Positions 53,818-63,194 of a stretch of DNA of 64,000 nucleotides are shown here, one piece after another. Positions within the stretch are counted from its first letter, which is position 1, and every line of letters begins with the position of its first letter. The notes beneath the pieces are model-generated. The model was not told where the DNA came from, searched no databases, and was given only the letters and a program-made list of their open reading frames with translations. The stretch comes from Enterobacteriaceae bacterium UBA5654 (GTDB lineage Bacteria > Pseudomonadota > Gammaproteobacteria > Enterobacterales > Enterobacteriaceae). The position numbers and the translations under genes are program-made. The stretch spans positions 374,955-438,954 of the forward strand of contig DIJC01000014.1 in the NCBI GenBank assembly GCA_002421005.1, written 5' to 3'.

Positions 53818-55620
53818 TTAGCGGTCCACGTCTGACATAACAAAATCGATACTGCCCAGGTAGACGATCAGGTCCGACACCAGGCTGCCACGGATCGCCG
53901 AGGGGATCTGTTGCAGGTGCGCAAAGCTTGGCGTGCGCACGCGGGTGCGGTAGCTCATGGTGCTGCCGTCGCTGGTCAGGTAGTAACTGTTGATCCCCTT
54001 GGTCGCCTCAATCATCTGGAAGGATTCGTTGGCGGGCATCACCGGCCCCCACGACACCTGTAAGAAGTGGGTGATCAGGGTCTCGATATGTTGCAGCGTG
54101 CGCTCTTTCGGCGGCGGCGTGGTCAGCGGGTGATCCGCTTTGAACGGGCCTTCCGGCATGTTGTTGAGGCACTGCTCAAGAATGCGCAGGCTCTGGCGCA
54201 GTTCTTCCACTTTCAGCATCACGCGGGTGTAGCAGTCGGAGACGCCCCCGCCCAGCGGTACTTCAAAGTCAAAGTTTTGATAGCCAGAGTACGGACGCGC
54301 TTTACGAATATCGAAGTCGATACCGGTCGCACGCAGGCCCGCGCCGGTGGTGCCCCACTCCAGCGCTTCTTTTGCGCCATAAGCGGCAACGCCCTGCGAA
54401 CGGCCTTTCAGAATGGTGTTGCGCAGCGCGGCTTTCTCATACGAGGCCAGACGCTTCGGCATCCAGTCGAGGAATTCACGCAGCAGGCGCTCCCAGCCGC
54501 GCGGCAGGTCATGCGCGACGCCGCCAATGCGGAACCATGCCGGGTGCATACGGAAGCCGGTAATCGCTTCCACCAGATCGTAAATCTTCTGGCGATCGGT
54601 AAAGGCAAAGAACACCGGCGTCATTGCGCCAACGTCCTGGATAAAGGTCGAGATATACAGCAGGTGGCTGTTGATGCGGAACAGTTCGGAGAGCATCACG
54701 CGGATCACTTCCACGCGCTCCGGCACTACAATGCCCGCCAGTTTCTCAACGGCCAGTACGTAAGGCATCTCGTTAACGCAGCCGCCGAGATATTCGATAC
54801 GGTCGGTATACGGAATGTAGCTGTGCCACGACTGGCGCTCGCCCATTTTTTCTGCGCCACGGTGGTGGTAACCGATGTCCGGCACGCAGTCGACGATTTC
54901 TTCGCCATCAAGCTGAAGAATAATGCGGAATGCCCCGTGCGCTGACGGGTGGTTCGGGCCGAGGTTGAGGAACATAAAGTCCTCGTTTTCGGTGCCGCGT
55001 TTCATCCCCCACTCTTCCGGCTTAAAGGTCAGCGCTTCCATTTCCAGATCCTGCTTGGCTTTGGTCAGCTCAAACGGATCGAATTCAGTGGCGCGTGCCG
55101 GATAATCTTTACGCAGCGGATGACCCGTCCAGGTCTTCGGCATCATGATGCGCGTCAGGTGCGGGTGGCCTTCGATATCAATACCGAACATTTCCCAGGT
55201 TTCACGCTCGTACCAGTTGGCGTTAGGGAAAAGTTTGGTGAACGTCGGTACGCGCAGGTCGTTTTCAGACAATGCCACCTTGAGCATGATATCGCGATTG
55301 CGTTCAATGGAAATCAGGTGGTAGAAAACGGAAAAATCCGCGGCCGGTAAACCGTCGCGGTGGGTGCGCAGGCGCTCGTCCATGCCGTGTAAGTCAAACA
55401 GCATGACGTAAGGTTTCGGCAATTTCTTCAGGAAATCGCCCACTTCCAGCAATTGTTCACGCTTCACCCAGACAACGGGAACCCCGGTGCGGGTAGGCTG
55501 AACGGTAAAGGCATCCGGCCCAAAACGGTTGCGCAGTTCGCCAATAACCGGGTCATCCAGATGATCCCGAGTCTGCCATGTGGCTTCATGCGCGGTTAAA
55601 TCGGTCATAATGTTCACCAT
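53818..55620 (-). CDS. nuoC: NADH-quinone oxidoreductase fused subunit C/D
   Basis: Fusion of the 30-kDa (NuoC) and 49-kDa (NuoD) subunits of complex I, as in other enterobacteria. The 600-residue protein has a NuoC domain in about 1-190, including WYERETWEMFGIDIEGHPHL, a linker, then the NuoD hydrogenase-derived domain with LNLGPNHPSAHGAFRIILQL near 215-234 and GYHHRGAEKMGE. The quinone-site histidine is in GPNHPSAHG and the conserved C-terminal region is VYLGSIDFVMSDVDR. An internal ATG (MTDLTAHE, four codons in) is an alternative start. Confidence 0.97.
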   Translation of the reverse strand: MVNIMTDLTAHEATWQTRDHLDDPVIGELRNRFGPDAFTVQPTRTGVPVVWVKREQLLEVGDFLKKLPKPYVMLFDLHGMDERLRTHRDGLPAADFSVFYHLISIERNRDIMLKVALSENDLRVPTFTKLFPNANWYERETWEMFGIDIEGHPHLTRIMMPKTWTGHPLRKDYPARATEFDPFELTKAKQDLEMEALTFKPEEWGMKRGTENEDFMFLNLGPNHPSAHGAFRIILQLDGEEIVDCVPDIGYHHRGAEKMGERQSWHSYIPYTDRIEYLGGCVNEMPYVLAVEKLAGIVVPERVEVIRVMLSELFRINSHLLYISTFIQDVGAMTPVFFAFTDRQKIYDLVEAITGFRMHPAWFRIGGVAHDLPRGWERLLREFLDWMPKRLASYEKAALRNTILKGRSQGVAAYGAKEALEWGTTGAGLRATGIDFDIRKARPYSGYQNFDFEVPLGGGVSDCYTRVMLKVEELRQSLRILEQCLNNMPEGPFKADHPLTTPPPKERTLQHIETLITHFLQVSWGPVMPANESFQMIEATKGINSYYLTSDGSTMSYRTRVRTPSFAHLQQIPSAIRGSLVSDLIVYLGSIDFVMSDVDR

Positions 55621-55703
55621 TGCAAATGGGTCCGTGGTGTCGACAGGCTTCGCGCTATTTATTTTGATATGCGAAGGTGAATACCGCTGCCGACAGGCGC
55701 AAA

Positions 55704-56378
55704 TTAAATCTCGTCCGGTGTACGCAGGTTAGTCACTGCGATACGTTCGCCGCGTTTACGCTCGCGCTCTGATTGCATATTGGCGCGGTAAACGCCCTGA
55801 TCGCCAACCACCCAGGAAAGCGGACGGCGCTCTTTACCGATAGATTCCTGGAGCAGCATCAGCGCCTGCATGTACGCTTCCGGGCGCGGCGGGCAGCCTG
55901 GGATGTACACATCCACCGGAATAAACTTATCGACGCCCTGGACGACGGAATAGATGTCGTACATGCCGCCGGAGTTGGCGCAGGCCCCCATTGAAATCAC
56001 CCACTTAGGTTCCAGCATTTGATCGTACAAACGCTGAATCACCGGGGCCATTTTGGTAAAGCAGGTTCCCGCAACGACCATCAGGTCAGCCTGGCGCGGC
56101 GAGGCACGCAAAACTTCAGCCCCAAAACGCGCCACGTCATGCACGGCGGTAAACGACGTCACCATCTCAACGTAGCAGCAGGACAGGCCGAAGTTATACG
56201 GCCAGATTGAGTTTTTGCGGCCCCAGTTAACCATATCGTGCAGAGCATGCTCGAGCTTGCCCATATACACGCTTTTGTTGACTTCCTGCTCCAGGGGATC
56301 GGTGACGATCTCCTGCTTTTGCAGGGGGTAACGGTCGTTCTCACCGTCAGGATCTATGCGGGTGAGCGTATAATCCAT
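55704..56378 (-). CDS. nuoB: NADH-quinone oxidoreductase subunit B
   Basis: Carries the terminal [4Fe-4S] cluster N2 that reduces quinone. The 224-residue protein has the unusual adjacent cysteines Cys67-Cys68 (GLSCCYVEM), with further ligands Cys133 (SMGACANSGG) and Cys162 (VYIPGCPPRPEA). It is four residues longer than E. coli K-12 NuoB because of an EHAL-type insertion near 43. It follows nuoA by 21 bases. Confidence 0.98.
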   Translation of the reverse strand: MDYTLTRIDPDGENDRYPLQKQEIVTDPLEQEVNKSVYMGKLEHALHDMVNWGRKNSIWPYNFGLSCCYVEMVTSFTAVHDVARFGAEVLRASPRQADLMVVAGTCFTKMAPVIQRLYDQMLEPKWVISMGACANSGGMYDIYSVVQGVDKFIPVDVYIPGCPPRPEAYMQALMLLQESIGKERRPLSWVVGDQGVYRANMQSERERKRGERIAVTNLRTPDEI

Positions 56379-56399
56379 CTTATTGCCTCGCTTCTGGCG

Positions 56400-56834
56400 T
56401 TAACGATTAGTGCGGTCTGTTTCCGGGTTCATCACTTCACGACGTGAACGTACAGGCGTCCAGTCCAGCGCACGCACGCGAACGAGGTAAACCAGGCCAG
56501 CCAGCAGCACTAAAATAAAAATTGCAGCTTCTGCAAAGCCGACCCAACCGCTTTCGCGGATTGATGTTGACCATGCAAAGAGATAAAGGGCTTCAACGTC
56601 GAAAATGACGAAGAACATAGCGACCAGATAGAACTTCGCGGACAAGCGCAGGCGCGCGGTGCCGACGGAATCGATACCCGACTCAAAAGGCGTGTTTTTG
56701 TGCCTGGCGCGAGCGCGGCCGCCAAGATACCAGCCGCCCACCAGCATTAAGCAGCACAGGCCGATGGCAACGACGAGAAATACAGAGAATGCCCAGTGAT
56801 GAGCGATGACTTCAGTGGATGTTGACATACGCAT
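56400..56834 (-). CDS. nuoA: NADH-quinone oxidoreductase subunit A
   Basis: Three-helix membrane subunit at the interface with the peripheral arm. The 144-residue protein (147 in E. coli) has helix 1 FSVFLVVAIGLCCLMLVGGW and the conserved loop KNTPFESGIDSVGTARLRLS that shapes the quinone entrance. Helix 2-3 follow FVIFDVEALYLFAW, with the conserved Asp/Glu pair. It is the first nuo gene; a second ATG two codons in (MSTSTEV) is possible. Confidence 0.97.
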   Translation of the reverse strand: MRMSTSTEVIAHHWAFSVFLVVAIGLCCLMLVGGWYLGGRARARHKNTPFESGIDSVGTARLRLSAKFYLVAMFFVIFDVEALYLFAWSTSIRESGWVGFAEAAIFILVLLAGLVYLVRVRALDWTPVRSRREVMNPETDRTNR

Positions 56835-57463
56835 TGCTTAGCTCAAAAAGTAGCACTAAAACCTCTGCTCTTAACGGCAGATGAGTGCCACGTCTGTTCA
56901 TGGGGAGGAATAAAAAACCATACATTTACTGCGTGAAAATTTAAAACCGCTAAATGATGTGGTTTTTTACTCCTTTCTATAACCTTTTGTCAACTTTAAC
57001 AAAAGTTTCTTCACATTAGTTCACATTGAATACGTTTCATTAACATTAAATGCCTTTTAACCTTAGAGAGACCAGGTGCAAGCTTACCCTTTAACGCTGG
57101 TGAATCGTGTCCGTCAGGATTGCAAAGAACAATTACCCTCTTATTTTGACAGGATTTTGCCGTAATGCCTCCCCCTAATGAGGAGTATTTTCTTGATCTG
57201 TGACACGCTTTTGTTAATCCAACTGTAAAAAAGACAACAAATTTACCGTTTTTTTTAACATTAGCAGGAAATCCTGATTATTAATCGGGTTAACGGATAT
57301 CACGCGCGTTTACTATCTTAAGCCCATGATTTTGGGTCGGATATGGAAACGAAGCGGAAAGCAGCATCATTATTTGTTCAAAAAATAGGCCACAGAGGCT
57401 ATTTTTACCCTCTGCGACCTGTTTTTTACGCTTACATTTTGTTACTGCATTTTGGTGACGCGA
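56835..57463 (-). promoter_or_regulatory. nuo operon promoter and leader region
   Basis: A 629-base region between lrhA and nuoA with no credible gene. It is AT-rich with long T- and A-tracts, as expected for IHF/H-NS-influenced regulatory DNA. In E. coli the equivalent region binds ArcA, NarL, FNR, IHF and Fis and carries two nuo promoters. I cannot place individual sites reliably by eye. The lrhA terminator occupies the far end. Confidence 0.6.
57381..57406. terminator. Terminator of lrhA
   Basis: AAAAATAG / CTATTTTT (57381-57388 with 57399-57406) forms an A/T-flanked stem with inner G-C pairing. On the minus strand it lies about 58 bases past the lrhA stop and is followed by a T-rich stretch. 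Confidence 0.7.
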
Positions 57464-58399
57464 TCAGAGCAAACCGTGTTCCATTGACAGCACGTTGTCT
57501 CCCTCTTGTGGAGTACAAACCGCGTAATGCGTCGGATTTTGTTGTTCGCCCAGCGCACTGAAAATGAGCTGCGCCAGTTTGCTACTGTCGGGGTGACAGC
57601 ACAGCTGATATTCCGTGTCAGGCAGCGCAGGCAGGCCATCCGCCTGCCCCAGCACCCGCAACTCCGGCCCCATCATTTCAACCGGTCTTGCCGTAACGCC
57701 CAGCCCGGCCTTTACCGCCGCGCGGACGGCTGAAAGCGTCGAGGCGGTATACGCCAGCCGCCACGGCACTTTCGCAGCATTTAATGCCTCGATAGCCATG
57801 TCGCGGAACGGACTTGGCTCATCCAGCATCACCAGCGGGATCGGCTCTGCTTTCTGTAATACGAATTCCGCAGCGCAGTACCATAAGGTCGGTGAGTTGC
57901 GTAGTGTCTGGCACGATAACTCGTCAGGGTGCTGGGTGGTCAGCATCAAATCGATTTCCTGATTTGCCATCATCTCGACGATTGTCGCGTCATGTTTAAT
58001 ACGGATATCCAGCACCAGACGTGGATAAGCAGTACTTATGCGGTTGAGTAAAATGGGTAACAGGATATCAGCAGATTCGCTGGAAGCGCCGATGGTCAGC
58101 TCTCCATGCAAATCGTTAGAGACCAGTGAGGTACAGGCTTCATCGTTGAAACGAAGGATCTTGCGCGCATAGCCCAGAAGCTGAACACCTTGTTCGGTGA
58201 GCAGTTTATTGCGTCCATGCCGTGCAAAAAGCTCTTTATCTACCAGTTGCTCAAGCCGCTGCATCTGTTGACTGACCGCAGACTGGGTGCGACAAACGGC
58301 TGTTGCTGCCGCCGCAAAGGTATTGAGATCCGCGACCGCAACAAAGGTTCTCAGCAGATCGAGGTCGAGATTAATTATCGGACGATGTGCGTTAATCAT
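57464..58399 (-). CDS. lrhA: LysR-type regulator LrhA
   Basis: Represses flhDC (motility), type 1 fimbriae and rpoS-related functions in E. coli, and activates itself. The 311-residue protein has a winged helix-turn-helix at about 15-75 (LRTFVAVADLNTFAAAATAV and SAVSQQMQRLEQLV). The effector-binding domain includes LTIGASSESADILLPILLNR near 100-119 and AAVKAGLGVTARPVEMMGPE near 235. The C-terminal 40 residues diverge from E. coli. It is followed by nuo, as in E. coli, and preceded by a very long non-coding leader. Confidence 0.96.
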   Translation of the reverse strand: MINAHRPIINLDLDLLRTFVAVADLNTFAAAATAVCRTQSAVSQQMQRLEQLVDKELFARHGRNKLLTEQGVQLLGYARKILRFNDEACTSLVSNDLHGELTIGASSESADILLPILLNRISTAYPRLVLDIRIKHDATIVEMMANQEIDLMLTTQHPDELSCQTLRNSPTLWYCAAEFVLQKAEPIPLVMLDEPSPFRDMAIEALNAAKVPWRLAYTASTLSAVRAAVKAGLGVTARPVEMMGPELRVLGQADGLPALPDTEYQLCCHPDSSKLAQLIFSALGEQQNPTHYAVCTPQEGDNVLSMEHGLL

Positions 58400-59346
58400 A
58401 TTTTTTCACTTACAGGCTGCTCGTAGCTGACCTGCCTGGATTGATGCTGTGCTCAAAAAATCAGGCAATTCCATTTATCTCTTACGGCAGGGTAGCTTTC
58501 CTGCGCAGTAAGAGTCTGAACGAGCGTTATTGCAAATACATGCCTGCTAACCTTCAGCAGACTCCCTGGCTATATTTTGAATTACGCGCGTAAATGCAAT
58601 ATTTAGTGCAGCACAACGGAGAATGCATAGCACCTTAAATTGCCTGCTTCAACGTCGGGACAATACCTATTACGATCCTTTAGTCCAATATTCACTACTC
58701 TCGCGCAACTCAAAACACAAGCAATAACAACAAAATAAAGAATGTTTATCTGCAACATCCGGCGCAAAGCGTTAGACCTGCAACCCATTCTTCGATGCAT
58801 CTTAACGTAAAAATACTTTGGTTATAAGGGTGTCTACGAATAATCTTACAAAGATCTTTTAGCGCCAATAAAATCCTCCTATTAGATTAACATTTAACGC
58901 GTTCTGCCTAATAAATAATAAGCATTTTTAATTATTTTACAGATATTTTATTAACAATATTTAACATGGGATTTACACTAAAAGTAATATTGATATTATA
59001 TTGCATGGAGTAAAAATATGTTTCTTCCTGCCTTTGCTCTATAAAATAGCGGCAGTCAGTCTGCGCTATCCTGACGCCAGCGCGAAGGCCGCGCAGAGGC
59101 AAAAATTTTCAGCATAAAATAGACCTCCCCCTCTGCTTTATCAGGCATAAATCTCTGTTCATGCCCTTCCGCTAAATCTTAATAGTGTTAATTCATAAAA
59201 AAACAGCAAGATTGTATGCATAAAAACGGCTAACCTGACAAAATCTTCTTCTGCCAACCCTTCAAAATCGCCCCTTTGGGGAGTACATTATTCGGCGAAA
59301 GCTTCCACGGCAGGGAGTGGTAATAATCGCTAAAAGGTCAAGGTTC
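58400..59346. promoter_or_regulatory. Long lrhA-alaA intergenic regulatory region
   Basis: These 947 bases between divergent lrhA and alaA hold no gene I can support. The stretch 58860-59010 is very AT-rich and includes poly-T and ATTA-rich tracts typical of H-NS or LysR-type control DNA. In E. coli the matching gap is also about 0.9 kb and contains the distant, autoregulated lrhA promoter. AlaA is preceded by AAAGGTCAAGGTTC at the right end. Confidence 0.6.
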
Positions 59347-60564
59347 ATGTCTCCCATCGAAAAATCCAGCAAATTAGATAACGTCTGTTATGACATTCGT
59401 GGCCCGGTTCTGAAAGAGGCAAAACGCCTTGAAGAAGAGGGAAATAAGGTTCTGAAACTCAACATCGGCAATCCGGCTCCTTTCGGATTTGACGCCCCCG
59501 ATGAAATCCTGGTTGACGTGATCCGCAACCTGCCGACGGCGCAGGGCTACTGCGACTCAAAAGGTCTGTACTCCGCGCGCAAAGCAATTATGCAGCACTA
59601 TCAGGCTCGTGGAATGCGCGATGTGACCGTTGAAGACATTTATATCGGCAACGGCGTTTCTGAACTGATCGTTCAGTCGATGCAGGCGCTGCTGAACAGC
59701 GGCGATGAGATGCTGGTTCCGGCACCGGACTACCCACTGTGGACCGCCGCCGTGGCGCTCTCCAGCGGCAAAGCGGTGCACTACATTTGTGATGAATCGT
59801 CGGACTGGTTCCCGGACCTTGACGATATTCGCGCTAAAATCACCCCACGCACGCGCGGGATCGTCATCATTAACCCCAACAACCCGACCGGGGCCGTCTA
59901 TTCCAAAGAGCTGCTGCTGGAGATTGTCGAACTGGCGCGTCAGCATAACCTGATTATTTTCGCCGATGAGATTTACGACAAAATTCTCTATGACGACGCC
60001 GAGCACCATTCCATCGCGCCGCTGGCCCCGGATCTGCTGACCATTACCTTTAATGGCTTGTCGAAAACCTACCGCGTGGCCGGATTCCGTCAGGGCTGGA
60101 TGGTACTGAACGGTCCGAAAAAACACGCGAAAGGTTACATTGAAGGGCTGGAAATGCTGGCCTCCATGCGCCTGTGCGCCAACGTCCCGGCGCAGCACGC
60201 GATTCAGACTGCGCTGGGCGGTTATCAAAGCATCAGTGAGTTTATCCTGCCGGGCGGACGGCTGTATGAACAGCGCAACCGCGCCTGGGAGCTGATTAAC
60301 GATATCCCCGGCGTCTCCTGCGTGAAACCAAAGGGCGCGCTGTATATGTTCCCGAAAATCGATGCGAAGCGGTTTAATATTCACGACGACCAGCGGATGG
60401 TGCTCGACTTCCTGCTCCAGGAAAAAGTGTTGCTGGTACAGGGTTCCGCTTTTAACTGGCCGTGGCCGGACCATGTGCGTATCGTCACCCTGCCGCGCGT
60501 GGACGAACTGGAAATGTCGCTCGCTAAATTTGCCCGCTTCCTTTCCGGCTATCATCAGCTTTAA
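59347..60564 (+). CDS. alaA: Glutamate-pyruvate aminotransferase AlaA
   Basis: PLP-dependent class I/II aminotransferase making alanine from pyruvate and glutamate. The start at 59347 (MSPIEKSSKLDN) gives 405 residues, identical in length to E. coli. The PLP-binding lysine is Lys240 in FNGLSKTYRVAG. Other PLP-site motifs are NPNNPTGAVYS near 177, FADEIYDKILYD near 205 and the C-terminal HVRIVTLPRV with the carboxylate-binding Arg. It is transcribed with its own promoter, divergent from lrhA. Confidence 0.97.
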   Translation: MSPIEKSSKLDNVCYDIRGPVLKEAKRLEEEGNKVLKLNIGNPAPFGFDAPDEILVDVIRNLPTAQGYCDSKGLYSARKAIMQHYQARGMRDVTVEDIYIGNGVSELIVQSMQALLNSGDEMLVPAPDYPLWTAAVALSSGKAVHYICDESSDWFPDLDDIRAKITPRTRGIVIINPNNPTGAVYSKELLLEIVELARQHNLIIFADEIYDKILYDDAEHHSIAPLAPDLLTITFNGLSKTYRVAGFRQGWMVLNGPKKHAKGYIEGLEMLASMRLCANVPAQHAIQTALGGYQSISEFILPGGRLYEQRNRAWELINDIPGVSCVKPKGALYMFPKIDAKRFNIHDDQRMVLDFLLQEKVLLVQGSAFNWPWPDHVRIVTLPRVDELEMSLAKFARFLSGYHQL

Positions 60565-60578
60565 TTGCCGCTGCCCCG

Positions 60579-60600
60579 CCGCCGGATTTGCATCCGGCGG
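60579..60600 (+). terminator. Hairpin after alaA (terminator, REP-like core)
   Basis: CCGCCGGAT / ATCCGGCGG (60579-60587 with 60592-60600) is a perfect 9-bp stem with a TTGC loop just after alaA. The CCGGAT core resembles REP palindromes. No T-run follows. Confidence 0.6.
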
Positions 60601-60649
60601 TCATCCCGGCGCACAATGACCTTCAATGTTGTTATCGATAAGGGTCACC

Positions 60650-61249
60650 ATGAGCCAGAGCCATTTCTTCGCCCACCTTTCCCGCCTGAAGCTAATCAAC
60701 CGCTGGCCACTGATGCGTAATGTGCGCACCGAAAACGTCTCTGAACACAGTTTACAGGTCGCGATGGTCGCCCATGCGCTGGCGGCGATTAAAAACCGCA
60801 AATTCAACGGCGCGCTTAACGCCGAACGCATTGCGCTGCTGGCGATGTACCACGATGCCTCTGAAGTGCTGACCGGTGATCTGCCGACGCCGGTAAAATA
60901 TTTCAACTCGCAGATTGCCCAGGAATATAAGGCGATCGAAAAAATCGCCCAGCAGAAACTGGTCGATATGGTGCCGGACGAGCTACGCGATATTTTTGCC
61001 CCGCTGATTGATGAGCACCAGTACAGCGAGGAAGAACGCTCCATTGTTAAGCAGGCCGACGCGCTGTGCGCCTATCTGAAATGTCTGGAAGAGCTTTCGG
61101 CAGGCAATAATGAATTCTTTCTGGCCAAGGGACGGCTGGAAAAAACACTGGAAAGCCGCCGCAGCGAGGAGATGGATTACTTTATGCAGATTTTTGTCCC
61201 CAGTTTCCAGCTCTCGCTGGACGAGATTAGCCAGGATTCGCCGCTGTAA
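60650..61249 (+). CDS. yfbR: 5'-Deoxynucleotidase YfbR
   Basis: HD-domain phosphohydrolase that removes the phosphate from dNMPs, reported to contribute to nucleotide-pool balance. The start at 60650 (MSQSHFFAHLSRL) gives 199 residues. The metal-binding residues His33 (VSEHSLQV), His68-Asp69 (AMYHDASEV) and a later Asp in KQADALCAYLK (near 137) are all present. It is flanked on both sides by CCGGAT hairpins. Confidence 0.97.
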   Translation: MSQSHFFAHLSRLKLINRWPLMRNVRTENVSEHSLQVAMVAHALAAIKNRKFNGALNAERIALLAMYHDASEVLTGDLPTPVKYFNSQIAQEYKAIEKIAQQKLVDMVPDELRDIFAPLIDEHQYSEEERSIVKQADALCAYLKCLEELSAGNNEFFLAKGRLEKTLESRRSEEMDYFMQIFVPSFQLSLDEISQDSPL

Positions 61250-61254
61250 TTATG

Positions 61255-61278
61255 CTGCCGGATGCGCTCATCCGGCAG
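61255..61278. terminator. REP-like palindrome between yfbR and yfbS
   Basis: CTGCCGGATG / CATCCGGCAG (61255-61264 with 61269-61278) is a perfect 10-bp palindrome with a four-base loop in the gap between convergent genes. The sequence matches the GCCGGATG arm of enterobacterial REP elements; it may end both transcripts. Confidence 0.65.
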
Positions 61279-61284
61279 TGATTT

Positions 61285-63117
61285 TCAGAACGGAAATAAT
61301 ACCGGTATCAGGACCACGCAGACCACCATCACCAGCACGGTAAACGGCACGCCTATTTTGACAAAATCGCTAAAGCTGTATTTTCCCGGCCCCAGTACCA
61401 GCGTATTGACCGGCGAGGAGACCGGCGTCATAAAGGCGGCGGAAGCGGCCATCGCGACCATCATAGCGAAAGGATAAGGCGAAACGCCCATCGACTTCGC
61501 GGCGGCCAGCGCAATCGGTGCCATCAGCACGGCGGTGGCCGTATTGGAAATAAACAGCCCGATGGTCGCGCACATCACGAACAGACAGATCAGCATAAAG
61601 TACGGTCCCCTGCCCCCGCCGATATCCATCAGCCCTTCGACCACCAGATCGATACCGCCGGTTTTTTGCAGCGCCAGCGCGAAAGGCATCATACCGATAA
61701 TCAGGATCACACTGGGCCAGTGAATCGCTTTGTAGGCGCTTTCGGCATCAATGCAGCGAAATTTGGCCATCAGCAGACAGGCAATAATGGCGGCCACCGG
61801 ATTGGGGATTTCATCGGTCAGCATCAGCGCCACCATCAGCATCAGGCAAAACACCGCGTGCGGAGCCTGGCTGTGCGCCGGGGAGGCATCGCTCTCTTCA
61901 ATCGGCATATTGTGAACGACAAAATCACGCCCGGTTTGCGCCAGCTGGCTGATTTGCTTCCAGTTTCCCACTACCAGCATGATGTCGCCGGTCTGCAAAG
62001 GTTCATCAACCACCGCGCCTTCCATTGCCACGCCGCCGCGCTTCAGGCCAACGATGTTCAGTCCGTAGCGGGTGCGAAACTCCATTTCGCGCACCGTTTT
62101 GCCGACCCGCTCTGAATCAGGGATGAGAGAGATTTCCGCCATGCCGACGTCCAGCGCCTGCTCGGAGAAATATTCCCCGCGCAAAATCATCGGTTCCAGC
62201 ATTTGCTCGCCGCAGAACTGACGCAGATCGACATCCGCCGCTGACATATCAATCAGCAACACGTCGCGAGCGCGAAATTCCGATACCCCATTAACGTTAA
62301 CGATCACCCGGCGAAAACGCCGCCAGCGTTCCACGCCGATGACATTGGCCCCGTAGCGTTCACGCAGTTTGAGATCGTCCAGCCGCTGCCCAATCATCGG
62401 CGAGCCGGGGCGAATCGCCAGCCGTCGCGCCCGTCCGTTAAGGTGATAGGCTTTGATGAGGTCACGAAAGGTCGAGCGCTTGCTGCCGTCACGCAGCGCG
62501 TCCTGGCTGTCACTCTTCAGCATAAAACGCATCAGCAGCATGTAAATCACGCCCAGCACCAGCACCACCAGCCCTACCGGCGTGACGCTGAAAAAGCCAA
62601 AACCGGTCAGGCCCGCACGCAGCAGTTCGCTGTTGACCACCATATTGGGTGGCGTGGCGACGAGGGTCATCATGCCGCTGATAAGGCCAGCAAAACTTAA
62701 CGGCATCATTAAACGGGAGGGAGAGGTTTGCATCCGGGCAGCGACGCTGAGCACTACCGGAATAAAAATGGCAACCACGCCGGTGGAGCTCATAAATGCA
62801 CCCAGCCCGGCCACGGTCAGCATCAGATAGATCAGCATTTTGGTTTCGCTGCTGCCCGCAACTTTAACCAGCCACGCGCCCATGCTGGTTGCGACGCCGG
62901 TTCGCACCAGTCCGTCGCCGATAATAAACAACGCGGCAATCAGAATAACGTTTGGATCGCTGAAGCCGGAGAAGGCTTCAGCGATGGTCAGGGTGCCGCT
63001 AAGAATGAACGCAACGATGACCAGCAGCGCCACCGCATCCATACGCACTTTACCCGTGGCGAATAACACCACCGCCACCGCCAGAAGACAGAGAACCCAG
63101 ATTAATTCACCGTTCAC
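61285..63117 (-). CDS. yfbS: SLC13-type anion transporter with TrkA_C domains, YfbS
   Basis: Predicted inner-membrane transporter of the divalent anion:sodium symporter family, with unknown substrate. The 610-residue protein (610 in E. coli) has an N-terminal membrane block (about 1-195), two cytosolic RCK/TrkA-C domains (about 205-290 and 300-385), and a second membrane block to the end. Visible signatures are LMMPLSFAGLISGMMTLVAT near 142-161 and the repeat-related SNTATAVLMAPIALAAA near 520. RCK domains usually bind ligands that gate transport. Confidence 0.92.
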   Translation of the reverse strand: MNGELIWVLCLLAVAVVLFATGKVRMDAVALLVIVAFILSGTLTIAEAFSGFSDPNVILIAALFIIGDGLVRTGVATSMGAWLVKVAGSSETKMLIYLMLTVAGLGAFMSSTGVVAIFIPVVLSVAARMQTSPSRLMMPLSFAGLISGMMTLVATPPNMVVNSELLRAGLTGFGFFSVTPVGLVVLVLGVIYMLLMRFMLKSDSQDALRDGSKRSTFRDLIKAYHLNGRARRLAIRPGSPMIGQRLDDLKLRERYGANVIGVERWRRFRRVIVNVNGVSEFRARDVLLIDMSAADVDLRQFCGEQMLEPMILRGEYFSEQALDVGMAEISLIPDSERVGKTVREMEFRTRYGLNIVGLKRGGVAMEGAVVDEPLQTGDIMLVVGNWKQISQLAQTGRDFVVHNMPIEESDASPAHSQAPHAVFCLMLMVALMLTDEIPNPVAAIIACLLMAKFRCIDAESAYKAIHWPSVILIIGMMPFALALQKTGGIDLVVEGLMDIGGGRGPYFMLICLFVMCATIGLFISNTATAVLMAPIALAAAKSMGVSPYPFAMMVAMAASAAFMTPVSSPVNTLVLGPGKYSFSDFVKIGVPFTVLVMVVCVVLIPVLFPF

Positions 63118-63158
63118 AACATATCCTTGTCAGCCCAGGGGAATTCTTATAGTGCCAT

Positions 63159-63183
63159 AAAAAAGCCCCACGGAAGTGGAGCT
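63159..63183 (-). terminator. Terminator of hxpA
   Basis: On the minus strand, AGCTCCAC / GTGGGGCT (63183-63176 with 63171-63164, one G-U pair) with a TTCC loop is followed by six T residues. It separates hxpA from yfbS. Confidence 0.85.
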
Positions 63184-63194
63184 AAATCATGAGA

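Noticed and set aside
57343..57561. 72-residue frame between lrhA and nuoA
   Set aside because: It runs over the lrhA terminator and into the end of lrhA on the other strand, so it is unlikely to be coding.
58603..58800. 65-residue frame with a hydrophobic stretch in the lrhA-alaA gap
   Set aside because: No convincing ribosome site, no known family, and it lies in regulatory DNA; not enough support to call a gene.
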